A stretch of DNA of 8,623 bases from Brevundimonas sp. (lineage in GTDB: Bacteria; Pseudomonadota; Alphaproteobacteria; Caulobacterales; Caulobacteraceae), in contig JALAGW010000376.1 in NCBI GenBank assembly GCA_022712235.1, positions 1 to 8,623 on the forward strand, written 5' to 3'. The translations under genes were made by a program, and so were the position numbers. The notes beneath the pieces are model-generated. The model did not search any database, had not been told where the DNA came from, and saw only the letters and a program-made list of their open reading frames with translations. This document shows positions 1 through 6,042 of this stretch, piece after piece (positions within the stretch are counted from its first letter, which is position 1; each line of letters starts with the position of its first letter).

Positions 1-1
1 C

Positions 2-79
2 TTCACCCGCGTCCTGCGCCGCACCGAGGACGGCTGGCGCATCGTCCACGATCAACTGGCCTGGGGCGCCGACGCCTGA
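2..79 (+). CDS. C-terminal end of an NTF2/SnoaL-like (DUF4440-type) protein, partial
   Basis: Only the last 25 codons are in the window, ending in TGA at 77-79. They read FTRVLRRTEDGWRIVHDQLA and then WGADA. A final beta strand of the form 'F..VLRRT.DGWRIVHDH' is the usual ending of small SnoaL/DUF4440 proteins of the NTF2 fold, which bind small ligands or act as stress or lipid-associated proteins. The family is judged from this tail alone, so the specific function is unknown. The gene converges with a short reverse-strand gene whose stop lies 8 bp away. A 13-bp palindrome (GCGCTTAAAGCGC, 83-95) lies just past this stop but has no T-run, so it is not a convincing terminator. Confidence 0.6.
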   Translation, partial: FTRVLRRTEDGWRIVHDQLAWGADA

Positions 80-86
80 CCGGCGC

Positions 87-425
87 TTAAAGCGCGGCGC
101 GCACGCTGTCCGGCCCCTTCAGCGGGGTTTCGCCAAGGAAGACCAGCAGGGGCTCGTCCTGGACATAGGTGGCCATGACCGCCTCGCCGTCGCCCGAGGA
201 CCAGGCCTCGGCGGCGGCGTCCAGGGTGTTGCTGACCGCGTCGAAGGTCTCGGCCGTGGTCGGCACCACGACCGGCGGGGCCAGCGGCGCGGGCGCCTCG
301 CTCCGGGCGGTGCGGATGACTTCGTCGCCGCCGCCCTGCATGCCGACGCTCTGGGCGCAGGCGGACGAGCCGGTCGCCAGGACGACAGAAAGAGCGAGGG
401 CGGCGAGAGAGCGGACGCGGATCAT
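87..425 (-). CDS. Short exported protein with the front half of an NTF2/SnoaL-like fold
   Basis: This encodes 112 aa. Residues 1-24 look like a signal peptide: basic MIRVRS, a hydrophobic core at 7-17, then SSACA. Signal peptidase I could cut after A24. Cys23 could instead be a lipobox cysteine, but Ser at -3 is atypical, so lipoprotein status is unclear. Residues 27-58 are a Pro/Ala-rich linker. Residues 59-112 resemble the first helices and strands of a SnoaL/DUF4440 domain (AEAWSSGDGEAVMATY, then a G-E-T-P-L-K-G-P-D-S-V-R segment). The protein stops exactly where the remaining beta sheet should begin, and the downstream bases in the same frame do not encode it. The start ATG (423-425) has AGAAGGG a few bases upstream. 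It lies 31 bp after rarD on the same strand, so cotranscription is likely. It may be a truncated gene or a minimal family member; its function is not known. Confidence 0.7.
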   Translation of the reverse strand: MIRVRSLAALALSVVLATGSSACAQSVGMQGGGDEVIRTARSEAPAPLAPPVVVPTTAETFDAVSNTLDAAAEAWSSGDGEAVMATYVQDEPLLVFLGETPLKGPDSVRAAL

Positions 426-456
426 CAGCCCTTCTAGGCCGGAACAGCAGCCAATC

Positions 457-1461
457 TCAACGCGAAGGCGGCGTTTCGCCGTTCAGGGCCGCCATGCGAT
501 CCTCGGCAGGATCGTCCAACAGGCCGGGTTCCGGGGCGACGATGGTCTCGGCCGTGCGGCTGGCCCGGCGCACCTTGAGCACAGCGCCCGCGGCGAAGAC
601 GGCCACAGCGACCCAGATGAAGACGAAGGAGGCGATGCGCAGCGGCCCCAGGGCCTCGCCCTGGAGCGCGCCGATGATGAAGACGATGGTCGGGGCCAGG
701 AACTGCAGGAAGCCCATGCTGGACAGGGGCATGCGCCGCGCCGCCCAGGCGAAGAGGGCGAGCGGAATAACCGTGGCCGGACCGGCGAACAGCAGCCAGA
801 AGGTGGCGACGGGCGAGGCGGTGAAATGCCCCTGCCCCGTCGCCTCGATGAAGATGACCCAGGCCAGACCGGGCGCGGCCAGCAGCAGGCATTCCATGAA
901 GAGGCCGGTCTGGGCCTCGACCGAGACGCGCTTTCTGATGATGCCGTAGGCCGCGAAGGTCAGGGCCAGGATGATGGACACCCAGGGCGCATGCCCCAGG
1001 GCCAGGGTCTGCAGCACCACGCCGACGGCGGCGAGGATCATGGCGATCTTGCCCGCCCAGTCGATCCGCTCACGGAACAACCAGGCGCCCGCCGCCATGT
1101 TCAGCAGGGGATTGAGATAGTAGCCGAGCGAGGCGTCCAGGGTCCGCCCGTTGTTCACCGCCACCACATAGGTGGTCCAGTTGGTGGCGATCAGCACCGC
1201 CGACAGGGCCAGCCAGCCGAGCACCTTGGGCTGACGCAAGACGGCGACGACCTGCGGCCACTGGCGCGCGAGCAGCACCAGCAGCAGGGCCCACAGCAGG
1301 CCCCAGACGGCGCGGTGGCCCATGATCTCCCAGGCGTCGGCGCCCTGATGCGCCATCTGCTGGAAGACCAGGGGGATGAAGCCCCACAACAGGTAGCAGC
1401 CCACCCCCGCCATCAGGGCGGCGCGGGCTTCGGACGAGGTCGCAGAGGGGGACGCGGTCAC
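457..1461 (-). CDS. rarD: RarD-type EamA family inner-membrane transporter
   Basis: This is a 334-aa polytopic inner-membrane protein of the drug/metabolite transporter superfamily, RarD branch (named for the chloramphenicol-sensitivity locus; the substrate of most members is unknown). It has two EamA repeats, roughly residues 17-150 and 155-300, with about ten hydrophobic helices. Family-typical segments are YLLWGFIPLVF near the N terminus, the NWTTYVVAVNNGRTLDASLG stretch followed by YYLNPLLN, AAYGIIRKRV opening the second half, and MPLSSMGFLQFLAPT. A polar tail of about 30 residues follows the last helix. The start chosen is GTG (1459-1461), with AAGG nine bases upstream; an internal ATG at 1411-1413 (residue 17) has no ribosome binding site and would clip the first domain. 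The gene follows asd on the same strand, but a palindromic repeat lies between them, so cotranscription is uncertain. The small exported protein follows 31 bp downstream. Confidence 0.92.
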   Translation of the reverse strand: MTASPSATSSEARAALMAGVGCYLLWGFIPLVFQQMAHQGADAWEIMGHRAVWGLLWALLLVLLARQWPQVVAVLRQPKVLGWLALSAVLIATNWTTYVVAVNNGRTLDASLGYYLNPLLNMAAGAWLFRERIDWAGKIAMILAAVGVVLQTLALGHAPWVSIILALTFAAYGIIRKRVSVEAQTGLFMECLLLAAPGLAWVIFIEATGQGHFTASPVATFWLLFAGPATVIPLALFAWAARRMPLSSMGFLQFLAPTIVFIIGALQGEALGPLRIASFVFIWVAVAVFAAGAVLKVRRASRTAETIVAPEPGLLDDPAEDRMAALNGETPPSR

Positions 1462-1480
1462 TGGCGGACGCCTTGAAAAG

Positions 1481-1578
1481 CGTCATCCCGGACGATCCGA
1501 AGGATCGATCCGGGACCGCATCAAACGGCGACGTTCGTGGCGGTCCCGGCTCCGCGCTTCGCTACGGCCGGGATGACG
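1481..1578. repeat. Nested palindromic intergenic repeat, copy 1
   Basis: This 98-bp element lies between asd and rarD. It has perfect 11-bp terminal inverted repeats (CGTCATCCCGG 1481-1491, CCGGGATGACG 1568-1578) and a perfect 10-bp inner inverted pair (CCGGGACCGC 1510-1519, GCGGTCCCGG 1540-1549). Outer and inner arms are separated by exactly 18 nt on each side, and 20 nt lie in the centre. The left 18 nt contain a hairpin (CGATCC-GAA-GGATCG, 1493-1507). CCCGG can pair with CCGGG in more than one way, allowing either a long cruciform or two side hairpins. It shares its layout with the element at 3936-4058. It resembles REP/BIME-type elements; I do not assign a named family. Confidence 0.88.
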
Positions 1579-1586
1579 GCAAGCAT

Positions 1587-2633
1587 TTAGACAGTCAGGC
1601 TGCGATAGCCGCTGGACGGGGTAATGACGCCGGTTTCGTCCAGCAGCTGGGCGATCTGGACGGCGTTCAGGGCCGCGCCCTTGCGCAAGTTGTCCGACAC
1701 CACCCAGAAGGACAGGCCGTTCTCGACGGTCGGGTCCTTGCGGATGCGGCTGACATAGACGGCGTGCTCGCCGGCGGCGTCGATGGGAGTGATGTAGCCG
1801 TCGTGCTCCAGCTTATCGACGACCAGGACGCCCGGCGCCTCGCGCAGGATCTCGCGGGCCTCGTCCGGCTCGATCGGACGATCGAACTCGACGGTCACGG
1901 CCTCAGAGTGGCCGACGAAGACCGGCACGCGGACGCAGGTGACGGTCAGCTTGATCGACGGGTCGATCATCTTGTGCGTCTCGTTCCACATCTTGGCTTC
2001 TTCGTCGGTGTAGCCGTCGTCGTTGAACGACCCGATGTAGGGGATGACGTTGAAGGCGATCTGCTTGGGGAACTTCTTCGGCGTGGCGTCGCCCAGGCCA
2101 TAGATGGCCTTGGTCTGGTTCCACAGCTCGTCCATGCCTTCCTTGCCGGCGCCGGACACCGACTGATAGGTCGAGACCACGACCCGCTTGGCCTTGGCCG
2201 CATCATGCAGGGGCTTCAGCGCCACGACCAGTTGCGCGGTCGAGCAGTTGGGGTTGGCGATGATGTTCTTCTTCTTCGCGTCCTTGACCGCGTCCGGGTT
2301 CACCTCCGGCACGATCAGCGGCACGTCCGGGTCCATGCGGAAGGCCGAGGAGTTGTCGATGACGATGGGACCGGCCTTGCCGATCTTTTCCGACCAGGCC
2401 TTGGACACCGAGCCGCCGGCGCTCATCAGCACCACGTCCACGGTCGAGAAGTCGAACTGTTCCAGGTCCTCGCACTTCAGCGTCTTGTCGCCGAAGGCCA
2501 CCTCGACGCCCTTGGATTTTCGCGAGGCGATCGCATGCATTTTATCGACCGGGAAGTTCAGTTCCTCGATGATGTTCAGCATTTCCCGGCCGACATTGCC
2601 GGTGGCGCCAACGATGGCGACGCGATAGCCCAT
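1587..2633 (-). CDS. asd: Aspartate-semialdehyde dehydrogenase
   Basis: This is a 348-aa cytosolic enzyme that reduces aspartyl phosphate to aspartate semialdehyde with NADPH, the branch point to lysine/diaminopimelate, threonine and methionine. The N-terminal Rossmann motif is GATGNVG (residues 9-15). The catalytic nucleophile is Cys130 in NPNCST. SGAGKEG (160-166) and RVPVFVGHSE, with conserved Arg235 and His242, complete the active-site signatures. The length is normal for the family and all key residues are present. The start is ATG at 2631-2633: it begins directly with the beta strand of the NADP fold and has AAGGA ten bases upstream. An upstream in-frame ATG (2679-2681) would add 16 residues but has no ribosome binding site. 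The gene is divergent from zapE. A palindromic repeat begins 8 bp beyond its TAA stop. Confidence 0.97.
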   Translation of the reverse strand: MGYRVAIVGATGNVGREMLNIIEELNFPVDKMHAIASRKSKGVEVAFGDKTLKCEDLEQFDFSTVDVVLMSAGGSVSKAWSEKIGKAGPIVIDNSSAFRMDPDVPLIVPEVNPDAVKDAKKKNIIANPNCSTAQLVVALKPLHDAAKAKRVVVSTYQSVSGAGKEGMDELWNQTKAIYGLGDATPKKFPKQIAFNVIPYIGSFNDDGYTDEEAKMWNETHKMIDPSIKLTVTCVRVPVFVGHSEAVTVEFDRPIEPDEAREILREAPGVLVVDKLEHDGYITPIDAAGEHAVYVSRIRKDPTVENGLSFWVVSDNLRKGAALNAVQIAQLLDETGVITPSSGYRSLTV

Positions 2634-2779
2634 GATGAAAATATCCTTGTAAGGGCGTTGGGGAGAAAAGCGGTTCTGCATTTGGGTCTTTCGCGGGCGC
2701 GAAGCAACCGATTTTCACCAAATTCCTGCATCCAAAGGCACGAATCCGCTCCGCCTTTCCTGATCGGCCCCTTGGGGCT
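2634..2779. other. Divergent intergenic region between asd and zapE
   Basis: These 146 bp must hold the promoters for asd (-) and zapE (+). I see no convincing -35/-10 pair for either gene. Two features stand out: the asd ribosome binding site (TCCTT on the + strand, 2644-2648), and a perfect inverted repeat TTCGCG-GG-CGCGAA at 2690-2703 near the middle, which could be an operator or chance in GC-rich DNA. No small gene is evident. Confidence 0.5.
2766..2779 (+). promoter_or_regulatory. Inverted repeat containing the likely zapE ribosome binding site
   Basis: GCCCC (2767-2771), TT, GGGGC (2774-2778) forms a 5-bp GC stem with a G-U extension, ending directly against the ATG at 2780. The GGGG strand is the only purine-rich candidate for ribosome binding. 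If the hairpin forms in mRNA it would hide the site. With this site, spacing to ATG 2780 is very short (2 nt), while to the in-frame ATG at 2792 it is long (14 nt). The start of zapE is therefore not settled by the sequence. Confidence 0.4.
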
Positions 2780-3925
2780 ATGCCGCTGACCATGACCTCC
2801 CGCATCCGCAACGCCTACGACATCCGCGTCGAAGAGGGCGTCATCGCCCCTGATCCGCAGCAACTGGACCTCCTGGCCGCGCTGGAACGGCTGGAGGCGG
2901 ACCTGTCGAAGAAGGGCCTGTTCGGCCGCCCGCCCGAGGTCAGGGGCATCTACATCTGGGGACCGCCGGGGCGCGGCAAGTCCATGCTGATGGACCTCTT
3001 CTATTCGGCCACGCCCGAGCAGAAGAAGGTCCGCGCCCACTTCCACGCCTTCATGGCCCGCATCCACGACTTGGTGAAACAGTGGCGGGACGGCGACGCC
3101 CGCACCCGCAAGGCCGTGTTCGGGACCAGCAAGGGCGACGACCCCATTCCGCCGATTGCGGCCCTGATCGCCTCGGAAGCCCGGCTGCTGTGCTTTGACG
3201 AGCTGCAGGTCACCGACATCGCCGACGCCATGATCCTGGGCCGGCTGTTCGAGGCCCTGTTCGAGAAGCGGGTGGTTCTGGCCGTCACCTCGAACCGCGC
3301 GCCGGAGGACCTCTACAAGAACGGCATCAACCGCCAGCTCTTCCTGCCCTTCATCGACATCCTGCGCGAGCGCTGCGAGGTGGTGGAGACGGCGGGCGCG
3401 CGGGATTTCCGTCTGGATCGCATGGCGGGGGCCAAGGTCTGGTTCTCGCCTCTGGACGATGCAGCGCGCTCGGGCTTCGAGACCCTGTGGTCGGACCTCA
3501 GGGGCGGCGAGCCGGAGGAGCCCGTCGCCCTGCCCGTCCTGGGCCGTCAGGTCCGGGTGCAGCGCACGGTCGGCGGCATGGCGCGGGCGACCTTCACCGA
3601 GCTGTGCGGCTCGCCGCTGGGACCGCAGGACTATCTGGCCATCGCCCGGCGCTTTCACACCCTCTTCCTGGCCGACGTGCCGACCCTGAGCCCCGCCAAT
3701 CACCATGAGGCGCGGCGTCTGGTGACCCTGATCGACGCCCTCTACGAGGCCAGGACCCGACTGGTGGTTCTGGCCGAGGCCGAGCCGGAGAGACTCTACG
3801 CCGAGGGCGTCGGGGCGTTCGAGTTCGAGCGCACGGTGTCGCGCCTGAACGAAATGCGCAGCGCGTCGTGGCTGGAGCAGAGGGGCGACGAGGACGAGCC
3901 AGAAGAGGCGGCGGTTCACGCCTGA
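2780..3925 (+). CDS. zapE: Cell division protein ZapE (AFG1-like ATPase)
   Basis: This 381-aa AAA+-type P-loop ATPase of the AFG1/LACE1 family is known in bacteria as ZapE, which associates with the Z-ring and affects FtsZ polymers during constriction. The N-terminal helix region has the typical pattern (NAYDIRVEEG, then PDPQQLDLLAAL). Walker A is GPPGRGKS at 61-68. The family signature HFHAFM is at 87-92. Walker B is LLCFDE at 136-141 with catalytic Asp140 and Glu141. A sensor-like segment (AVTSNRAPEDLYKNGINRQL) follows at about 170-190, and then FLPFIDIL. The length is normal. The start at 2780 (MPLT) could instead be the in-frame ATG at 2792. It is transcribed divergently from asd and converges with mdh. 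The last codons are acidic (DEDEPEE). Confidence 0.93.
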   Translation: MPLTMTSRIRNAYDIRVEEGVIAPDPQQLDLLAALERLEADLSKKGLFGRPPEVRGIYIWGPPGRGKSMLMDLFYSATPEQKKVRAHFHAFMARIHDLVKQWRDGDARTRKAVFGTSKGDDPIPPIAALIASEARLLCFDELQVTDIADAMILGRLFEALFEKRVVLAVTSNRAPEDLYKNGINRQLFLPFIDILRERCEVVETAGARDFRLDRMAGAKVWFSPLDDAARSGFETLWSDLRGGEPEEPVALPVLGRQVRVQRTVGGMARATFTELCGSPLGPQDYLAIARRFHTLFLADVPTLSPANHHEARRLVTLIDALYEARTRLVVLAEAEPERLYAEGVGAFEFERTVSRLNEMRSASWLEQRGDEDEPEEAAVHA

Positions 3926-3935
3926 ACCTTGCCCC

Positions 3936-4058
3936 GTCATCCCGGCCGCAGCGCAGCGGAGAGCCGGGACCGCAGAGGGCGCAGTCTCTGGGGCTTGGGC
4001 GGCTGACGTCGGTATTTCCTGCGGTCCCGGATAGCGGCTGCGCCGCTTCCGGGATGAC
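3936..4058. repeat. Nested palindromic intergenic repeat, copy 2
   Basis: This 123-bp element has perfect 10-bp terminal inverted repeats (GTCATCCCGG 3936-3945, CCGGGATGAC 4049-4058) and a perfect 12-bp inner pair (CCGGGACCGCAG 3964-3975, CTGCGGTCCCGG 4019-4030). Both arm inserts are exactly 18 nt, as in copy 1, and each holds its own hairpin: CCGC...GCGG at 3946-3959, and AGCGGC-TGC-GCCGCT at 4033-4047. The central spacer is 43 nt against 20 nt in copy 1 and is unrelated in sequence. It begins 10 bp after the zapE stop, ahead of the shared terminator. Confidence 0.88.
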
Positions 4059-4085
4059 AATAGGGGGCGGAGGGCCACGCGCATG

Positions 4086-4120
4086 AAAAAGGGGCCGCGC
4101 CTTCCAGCACGGCCCCTTTT
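4086..4120. terminator. Bidirectional rho-independent terminator between zapE and mdh
   Basis: AAAAGGGGCCG (4087-4097) pairs perfectly with CGGCCCCTTTT (4110-4120) across a 12-nt loop. Read on the + strand the stem ends in TTTT; read on the - strand it ends in TTTTT. It can therefore end both the zapE and the mdh transcripts, which converge here. It lies 72 bp beyond the mdh stop. Confidence 0.85.
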
Positions 4121-4138
4121 CATTCTTCAGACGCCCAA

Positions 4139-4178
4139 GCGCTCAAGCAGCGAGCCGCCGCGCGGCTCGCGTTAGCGC
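4139..4178. other. Strong GC hairpin in the mdh 3' UTR
   Basis: GCGAGCCGC (4150-4158), a CGC loop, and GCGGCTCGC (4162-4170) form a perfect 9-bp stem. GCGCT (4139-4143) can pair with AGCGC (4174-4178) to extend it beyond an internal loop. It lies between the mdh stop and the terminator and has no T-run, so it is more likely an RNA-stabilising or processing structure than a second terminator. That role is inference. Confidence 0.6.
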
Positions 4179-4183
4179 CCTTC

Positions 4184-4203
4184 TCGCTGGCTTAGGCCAG
4201 CGA
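4184..4203 (-). promoter_or_regulatory. Hairpin enclosing the mdh stop codon
   Basis: TCGCTGGC (4184-4191) and GCCAGCGA (4196-4203) form a perfect 8-bp stem around the 4-nt loop TTAG (4192-4195). On the mdh strand the loop reads CTAA, so the TAA stop codon sits in the loop. It is the first of three consecutive hairpins at the end of the mdh message. No function is established. Confidence 0.5.
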
Positions 4204-5154
4204 AGGTTCGATGTCCTTACAGGCCTGGATCAGGCCGTTCACCGACTCGACCGACTTGGCGAACATGGCCTTCTCGTCGTCGTTGGTGGTGAACTCGACG
4301 ATCTTCTCGACGCCGGCGGCGCCGATCAGGGCCGGGACGCCGACATAGAGGTCCGACAGGCCGTACTCGCCCGACAGCCAGACGGCGCAGGGCAGGACGC
4401 GCTTCTGGTCGAGCAGATAGGACTTGGCCATGGCGATGGCGGATTCAGCCGGAGCGTAGAAGGCCGAGCCGGTCTTCAGCAGGGCCACGATCTCGCCGCC
4501 GCCCTTGCGGGTGCGCTCGACGATGGCGTCCAGGTCGGCCTGCGACAGGAAGCCGGCGGCGACGGCGTCGGGCAGCGACAGGCCGCCGACGGTCGAGTGA
4601 CGCACCATCGGCACCATGTCGTCGCCGTGACCGCCCAGGGTCCAGGCGTGGATGTCCTGCACCGACACGCCGGTCTTTTCAGCCAGGAAGTAGGCGAAGC
4701 GCGCCGAGTCCAGAACGCCGGCCATGCCGACGACCTTCTCCTTGGGCAGGCCCGAGAACTTCTGCAGGGCCCAGACCATGGCGTCGAGCGGGTTGGTGAT
4801 GCAGATGACGAAGGCGTTGGGGGCGTGTTGCTTGATGCCCTCGCCGACGGCCTTCATGACTTTCAGGTTGATGCCGATCAGGTCGTCGCGGCTCATGCCC
4901 GGCTTGCGCGGCACGCCGGCGGTGACGATGCAGACGTCGGCGCCGGCGATGTCGGCGTAGTCGTTGGCGCCCTTCAGGGCCACATCCTGACCGAAGACGG
5001 CCGAGGCCTCGGCGATGTCGAGGGCTTTGCCTTGCGGCGTGCCTTCGGCGATGTCGAACAGGATGACGTCGCCCAGCGCTTCGCGCGCGGCCACGTGGGC
5101 CAGGGTTCCGCCGATCATTCCGGCGCCGATAAGGGCGATCTTCGCGCGAGCCAT
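4192..5154 (-). CDS. mdh: Malate dehydrogenase (NAD-dependent, LDH-like type)
   Basis: This 320-aa TCA-cycle enzyme oxidises malate to oxaloacetate with NAD+ in the cytosol. It belongs to the LDH-like malate dehydrogenases common in alphaproteobacteria. The N-terminal Rossmann motif GAGMIGG begins at residue 10, and Asp34 (LFDIAEG) closes the second strand, consistent with NAD over NADP. The mobile loop RKPGMSR supplies substrate-binding Arg83 and Arg89. Asn121 is in ITNPLDAM. The catalytic pair is Asp149 (with Arg152, LDSAR) and His176 (GGHGDDMVP). The start is ATG at 5152-5154, with GGAGAG six bases upstream, and the length matches the family. The reading frame stays open far upstream, but that part is antisense to ecsC and has no malate dehydrogenase similarity. 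The 3' end carries three hairpins, the last a terminator. Confidence 0.97.
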   Translation of the reverse strand: MARAKIALIGAGMIGGTLAHVAAREALGDVILFDIAEGTPQGKALDIAEASAVFGQDVALKGANDYADIAGADVCIVTAGVPRKPGMSRDDLIGINLKVMKAVGEGIKQHAPNAFVICITNPLDAMVWALQKFSGLPKEKVVGMAGVLDSARFAYFLAEKTGVSVQDIHAWTLGGHGDDMVPMVRHSTVGGLSLPDAVAAGFLSQADLDAIVERTRKGGGEIVALLKTGSAFYAPAESAIAMAKSYLLDQKRVLPCAVWLSGEYGLSDLYVGVPALIGAAGVEKIVEFTTNDDEKAMFAKSVESVNGLIQACKDIEPSLA

Positions 5155-5206
5155 ACAGGTCTCTCCAGTCGATGTTGCGTGTGCGAAACGGTACTCGATG
5201 GCGGGC

Positions 5207-5235
5207 GGTCTAGACCCGCAAGGGAGCGGGAGCAA
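5207..5235 (-). promoter_or_regulatory. Possible mdh promoter overlapping a 10-bp palindrome
   Basis: On the reverse strand TTGCTC (5235-5230) precedes TCTAGACC (5214-5207), which partly fits the Caulobacter housekeeping pattern (TTGAC-type -35, CTANA-type -10). It would start transcription about 45 nt before the mdh ATG. The -10 lies in a perfect palindrome GGTCTAGACC (5207-5216), which could be an operator. The -35 match is weak. Confidence 0.3.
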
Positions 5236-5295
5236 GCGCCGGGCGTTGCGCCTTTGGTCGGCCCCTGCGAGGGTCGCCGCATCCAGAGGGGCATG

Positions 5296-6042
5296 ATGAC
5301 CGCCACGGAAGACGATCGACAGTATGAGGCGCGGGTCCTGGCGGAAGCCGAGGTCTGGCGCGAACGCCAGCTGCGCCGTCCTGGCCTGTGGGACATGACC
5401 ACGCGGGCGACGCAGGACCGGATCAACAGGATCATTCCCGAGCGGGTGCATCAGATCGTCACCTCCGGCGTGGAGCTGACCACGCGGGGCATCATGGCCG
5501 GGGCCGAATGGACCACGGCCAAGCCCCTGCTGCACGGCGACCTGAGGACGCGCGAAGACCTGATCCGCACCCGCATCGACCTCTATCGCACCACGGCCAG
5601 CGCCGAGGGCGGGGTGGCGGGGGCCGGCGGCTTCCTGCTGGCGGCGGCGGACTTCCCGGCCCTGCTGGCCATCAAGGTCAAGCTGCTGACCGAGATCGGC
5701 GCCCTCTATGGTCATTCGGGCAAGAGCCTGGCCGAGCGGCTCTATCTGCTGCGCATCTTCCAGCTGGCCTTTTCCAGCGCCCGGCATCGGCCCGAGGCCC
5801 TGGCGGCGCTGGAGGCGGCTGGGCGCGGCCTGCACCAGCCCGAGCGCATTCAGGACTTCGACTGGCGCAAGTTCCAGCTGGAGTATCGCGACTACATCGA
5901 CCTGGCCAAGCTGGCCCAGCTGATCCCGGTGATCGGGGCGCCGGTCGGGGCCGTGGTCAACTGGCGGCTGACCACCCGGCTGGCGACGACGGCGATGAAC
6001 GCCTATCGCCTGCGCTGGTTCGAGGACGAGCATCTGACATGA
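5296..6042 (+). CDS. EcsC family protein
   Basis: This is a 248-aa protein of the EcsC family, named after a protein encoded beside the Bacillus Ecs ABC transporter; the biochemical role is not established. Family features include IPERVHQIVTSGVE at about residues 47-60, RIDLYRTTASAEGGVAGAGG near 94-113, a long helical stretch starting ADFPALLAIKVKLL near 116, LRIFQLAFSSA in the middle, and the C-terminal DFDWRKFQLEYRDYIDLAKL followed by a hydrophobic Gly/Pro segment (IPVIGAPVGAVVN). There is no signal peptide; the hydrophobic stretches suggest membrane association. Two adjacent ATGs exist, 5293 and 5296; I prefer 5296 because GAGG then lies six bases upstream. Its TGA overlaps the ATG of the HIT-family gene (ATGA), implying translational coupling. 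It is divergent from mdh. Confidence 0.85.
   Translation: MTATEDDRQYEARVLAEAEVWRERQLRRPGLWDMTTRATQDRINRIIPERVHQIVTSGVELTTRGIMAGAEWTTAKPLLHGDLRTREDLIRTRIDLYRTTASAEGGVAGAGGFLLAAADFPALLAIKVKLLTEIGALYGHSGKSLAERLYLLRIFQLAFSSARHRPEALAALEAAGRGLHQPERIQDFDWRKFQLEYRDYIDLAKLAQLIPVIGAPVGAVVNWRLTTRLATTAMNAYRLRWFEDEHLT

Noticed and set aside
169..1476. 435-codon forward frame opposite rarD and the small exported gene
   Set aside because: Low-complexity Arg/Gly/Gln/Asp composition typical of the antisense frame of a GC-rich gene; rarD on the other strand has full family similarity.
2634..2681. Sixteen-residue N-terminal extension of asd from an upstream ATG
   Set aside because: No ribosome binding site before it, and the family starts directly at the Rossmann strand.
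1473..2789. 438-codon forward frame opposite asd
   Set aside because: Antisense shadow of asd with His/Asp/Val-rich content; it also runs through the palindromic repeat.
2576..4123. 515-codon reverse frame opposite zapE
   Set aside because: Antisense shadow that crosses a repeat and reads into asd in the wrong frame; no recognisable domain.
4597..5292. Upstream extension of the ecsC frame to a 481-aa protein
   Set aside because: The extra part is antisense to mdh and carries no EcsC similarity; ATGs with a ribosome binding site occur at 5293 and 5296.
5155..6033. Open reverse-strand frame extending mdh upstream to a 613-aa protein
   Set aside because: The extension is antisense to ecsC, Arg/Gly/Pro/Gln-rich and unlike any malate dehydrogenase; the ATG at 5152-5154 has a good ribosome binding site and gives the family's normal length.
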